This document shows, in pieces, positions 61,354 through 64,000 of a stretch of DNA of 64,000 bases. The position numbers and the translations under genes were made by a program. Below the pieces are notes generated by a model, which saw only the letters and a program-made list of their open reading frames with translations, made no database searches and was not told the DNA's origin. The stretch is from the NCBI GenBank assembly GCA_045639325.1, contig JAZUCU010000042.1:1-64000 (forward strand). Direction: 5' to 3'. The DNA is from RGIG8244 sp045639325 (GTDB lineage: Bacteria; Verrucomicrobiota; Lentisphaeria; Victivallales; UBA1829). The first letter of the stretch is position 1, and each line of letters starts with the position of its first letter.

Positions 61354-62616
61354 TTACTTGTTGAGTATGGCAAGTGCATCTCCGCAGAGATGAACTGAAC
61401 CGCATAAAATTGTGAGATCCTGAGGATCACGCAAGGCTTCTTCGAGAGTCGTGCAGGACCATGGAATTTCATTTGTGGCAGCCTGGGATAATTCATCTGC
61501 CAGTTCATGTGCTGCGTGACATGCCCGCATGGTTTCCATTTCCAGAAACGTGAATGACAATGCCAGCGGAGCCAGAATTTTCAACGACGTCAAGGTGTCT
61601 TTATCGGCAAATGCTCCGAAAAGAAAATGGAACTTTCTGTCTTTGTAAATTTCCTGCAACGTGGATGCCAATACGCCGATGCCTTCCGGGTTGTGCGCCG
61701 AATCCAGAATCAGATGTTTTCCCGGAACGAGTTGGAATCTGCCGGGCCATTGTACATTTTTCAACGCATCAAGCGCGGTAGAAAGATCGAATCCCAACAT
61801 GGGCTGAAGCTGTTCCAGAACGGCAAAGGCAAGTGCGGCATTCTGACGTTGATGCGTACCGGTCAGGGCGATGGTCAATTCTTCGCCTTCTTCGAGCTTG
61901 AATGTTTGCAGGATCCGGTCGCTTTCCTGCTTGAATGTCCAGCTTTCCGGGATGACTTCCGGAGAAAGAACGATTTTACATTCGGATTCGGCCGCTTTCT
62001 GAATGATCACATCCTTTGCTTCATCCGGCGTGGCAGATGCCAGAAATACGGGCACATTTTTCTTGATGATCCCGGCTTTTTCCGTTGCAATCTTTTCTAT
62101 CGTATCGCCAAGGAATTTTGTGTGTTCCAGAGAGATCCCGGTAATGACGGATGCAATCGGCGTGACGATATTGGTTGCGTCAAGACGCCCGCCCATTCCG
62201 GTTTCCCAGAGAACGATCTGGCAATTGGCTTCCGCAAAAAGCAGCGCGGCGAGGGCGGTTGTAGCCTCAAAGTATGTAATCTTCATGCCGTCTTTTTCCA
62301 TATCGGCGGCAGCGATGCGCAGTTTTTCAATTGCGGCGCAGAGGGTGTCGTCATCAACAGGAATCCCATTGATGCGGAACCGTTCATTGACCTGAATCAG
62401 ATGAGGGGAGGAATAGAATCCGGTTTTCATTCCGCAAGCACGGAATGCGGCTTCCAACATGGCACAGGTTGAGCCTTTTCCATTGCTTCCGGCGACATGG
62501 ATGAATGTTAATTTATCCTGTGGCGAACCGAGTCGGCGGAATAATTCCGCGGTCTGATGCAATCCGAGTTTGATCCCGAAAAATTCCAAAGATGCGAGAT
62601 AATCAAATCCGTTCAT
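61354..62616 (-). CDS. folC: Dihydrofolate/folylpolyglutamate synthase
   Basis: 420 residues. The Mur-ligase-like ATP site is HVAGSNGKGSTCAMLEAAF (about 40-58); YSSPHLIQVNERFRING and WETGMGGRLDATNIV are FolC hallmarks, and the carboxy domain has LDSAHNPEGIGVL. It adds glutamate to dihydropteroate or folate. Lies 14 bases after tolB on the same strand. Confidence 0.95.
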   Translation of the reverse strand: MNGFDYLASLEFFGIKLGLHQTAELFRRLGSPQDKLTFIHVAGSNGKGSTCAMLEAAFRACGMKTGFYSSPHLIQVNERFRINGIPVDDDTLCAAIEKLRIAAADMEKDGMKITYFEATTALAALLFAEANCQIVLWETGMGGRLDATNIVTPIASVITGISLEHTKFLGDTIEKIATEKAGIIKKNVPVFLASATPDEAKDVIIQKAAESECKIVLSPEVIPESWTFKQESDRILQTFKLEEGEELTIALTGTHQRQNAALAFAVLEQLQPMLGFDLSTALDALKNVQWPGRFQLVPGKHLILDSAHNPEGIGVLASTLQEIYKDRKFHFLFGAFADKDTLTSLKILAPLALSFTFLEMETMRACHAAHELADELSQAATNEIPWSCTTLEEALRDPQDLTILCGSVHLCGDALAILNK

Positions 62617-62630
62617 ATAAAAACTTTCTG

Positions 62631-63818
62631 TTATTTAAGCAAGGTAGACCAATCCGGTTGACCGGCACGGGTACGCCCCTGGAACAATGCCCGTTTTTTG
62701 CCAAGCCAGGTATCCACAATATAAATTTTGCCATTATTTTCCACCGCTGTATGACGGTTATCCGGAGCCCAGGAGGGGCCTTCACCGGCAACCGGAGATG
62801 CATTGGCGGCACTGGTCATCATTCTGGGTGTGCCGGATGCCATGTCAACGACGGCGACAACATAATCTCTGCCGATTTTTGCCGAGTAAGAAATCTTGTT
62901 ATCCGCAGACCAGTCCGGTGCAACTTTTTCGCTGCCGGCCAGACCGGGGATGCGACGGCTTCTGCCGCCTGTCGGATTGACCAGGTACAGATTTGGTCTG
63001 CCGGTTGCGTCGGAGACAAAACAAATCTGTTTGCCGTCGGGCGACCAGCAGGGGCTGGCTTCGACTGCTTTATCCCGTGTGAGACGGCGGAGTGAGCCGC
63101 CTTCCAAATCGCGGACATAGAGGTCGACCTGATTATCCAAATTCAGAATCATGGCGACTTTTTTGCCATCGGGGGAAACGGCACCTCCGGCATTGATTCC
63201 GCTGTAACGGGTGATTCTGCGGCTGAGTCCGCTGGTTGTATCAATTTGAACCAGATGGGTGTAAGAGGGACCGAAATAGGAGTAAATGACTGTTTTGCCG
63301 TCCGGAGTCCAAACCGGATCGATGGAAAGCGTTCTGTTTTTTGTCAGAACCTTGAGATCGGTACCGTCAAAATTGCATACGGCGATTTCTTTTCTGCTGC
63401 GGCCGGTTTCGACGGTGAAGACGATGCGGCTCTGGCAGATGCCGGGGATGTTGAACAATTCTTTCAGGACCCGGTCAACGCCCCGTCTTGCGGTTTCACC
63501 GGCATTGCTGCCATTTGCTGTGACGGTTGCGATTTCCTGTCCGGCGGAGTTGGCGATCCGGAGCGTGACACTGTTGCCGGAAGCCTTGCCGGAGATGACA
63601 TAATCGGTGTTATTGCTGCGTACGACATCGAACCAACCGCAGAGGATCAGGTTATTGCGGACGATCTGATTGACCTGAGCATCACCGGAGAGCCCGTCAA
63701 AACGCAGTGTTGGGTTGGAGGATCGAGCCTGTTTATCGATGACGATCATTTCCGTTTGTGCGGCGAGATGGAAGGATGCGCAGAAGAGGAGCGCTGCGGC
63801 GGTAAGAATACGTATCAT
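62631..63818 (-). CDS. tolB: TolB-like periplasmic beta-propeller protein
   Basis: 395 residues from the ATG at 63818 (AAAGG upstream), with a signal peptide (MIRILTAAALLFCASFHLAAQ). The TolB amino-terminal domain (about 25-150, including LCGWFDVV) is followed by WD40-like propeller blades with the repeated phrase P-V-W-T-P-D-G-K, A-V-S-P-D-G-K-K, P-C-W-S-P-D-G-K, P-D-W-S-A-D-N-K. TolB works with Pal and TolA at the outer membrane during division. No other tol or pal gene is in the window, so the assignment rests on sequence alone. It implies a diderm envelope. Confidence 0.88.
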   Translation of the reverse strand: MIRILTAAALLFCASFHLAAQTEMIVIDKQARSSNPTLRFDGLSGDAQVNQIVRNNLILCGWFDVVRSNNTDYVISGKASGNSVTLRIANSAGQEIATVTANGSNAGETARRGVDRVLKELFNIPGICQSRIVFTVETGRSRKEIAVCNFDGTDLKVLTKNRTLSIDPVWTPDGKTVIYSYFGPSYTHLVQIDTTSGLSRRITRYSGINAGGAVSPDGKKVAMILNLDNQVDLYVRDLEGGSLRRLTRDKAVEASPCWSPDGKQICFVSDATGRPNLYLVNPTGGRSRRIPGLAGSEKVAPDWSADNKISYSAKIGRDYVVAVVDMASGTPRMMTSAANASPVAGEGPSWAPDNRHTAVENNGKIYIVDTWLGKKRALFQGRTRAGQPDWSTLLK

Positions 63819-64000
63819 GGAGAAAACCTTTCTATTCGGTGAATTAAAAAATGGATAACCTGTGTACTCTATACCATTTTCTGATTTTCGCAAGGGGAAA
63901 AAATGACTTTTTTTGAAATATCTTTACTTTTTGTTATGTTTTGCCCGGTCACATGTATATAAAAACATGGAAAAATGACTTGCAAAAATGCGGAAATGTG
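63819..64000. other. Upstream region of tolB, no gene seen
   Basis: AT-rich. A weak minus-strand promoter-like pair (TTGCGA, 16 bases, TAGAGT) lies about 35-65 bases before the tolB start. Nothing else recognised up to the edge. Confidence 0.35.

Noticed and set aside
1..64000. tRNA, rRNA, CRISPR array, insertion sequence or prophage
   Set aside because: Gaps between genes are short and none shows the conserved arms, spaced repeats, transposase or phage genes. I could not run a tRNA or RNA-family search, so a short RNA gene could be missed.

Overview
The window looks like a chromosomal segment of a glycan-degrading gut-type bacterium of the Lentisphaerota (Victivallis-like, PVC superphylum). 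This placement is an inference. It rests on four type II secretion-like pseudopilins with the FTLIELLVV helix and the H-X9-DG carboxy-terminal motif, a huge DUF6259-type secreted protein, paired GH42-like secreted proteins, and a Hanks-type kinase fused to repeats, with no rRNA gene to confirm it. No tRNA, CRISPR array, insertion sequence or phage gene was recognised.

Layout, left to right. (1) 1-642: edge-truncated membrane protein. (2) 1103-11428: glycan locus 1, an AraC-type regulator divergent from a five-gene minus-strand operon (GH2, pseudopilin, DUF6259 giant, esterase, GH110-like beta-helix enzyme). (3) 11630-18928: minus-strand operon of a DeoR regulator, lipoate-dependent 2-oxoacid dehydrogenase E2, E3 and a fused E1 alpha-beta, and a sorbose-1-phosphate-reductase-like dehydrogenase, closed by a strong terminator. 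(4) 19140-21522: unknown small protein and PHP phosphoesterase, facing a pseudopilin. (5) 21670-25310: argH, a small exported protein, gpmI. (6) 25451-39225: glycan locus 2, a GntR/LacI-type regulator followed by two tandem paralogous copies of a four-gene cassette (pseudopilin, CBM9-like, GH42-like giant, CBM4/9-like) and a GH29 fucosidase. Each cassette has its own promoter-like and terminator-like signals. (7) 39302-42026: clpB with a sigma54-type promoter. (8) 42093-47060: yhiI-rbbA-yhhJ-type ABC export system. (9) 47141-51334: a 1397-residue kinase with a membrane segment, coiled coil, ankyrin repeats and a beta-helix. (10) 51566-57413: OLD-like ATPase/TOPRIM protein, then an FbpABC-type importer. 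(11) 57462-63818: minus-strand housekeeping genes: NAGS-like acetyltransferase, accA, LysM/L,D-transpeptidase-like protein, psd, C_GCAxxG_C_C protein, folC, tolB.

How the genes fit together. In the glycan loci, exported proteins (giants, carbohydrate-binding proteins, pseudopilins) would act at or outside the cell envelope. The enzymes without signal peptides (GH2, GH29, GH110-like, esterase) would finish oligosaccharides inside. Each locus starts with its own regulator. No sugar transporter is encoded beside them. The strongest candidates for something undescribed are the duplicated pseudopilin/CBM9/GH42/CBM cassette and the kinase-ankyrin-beta-helix receptor-like protein.
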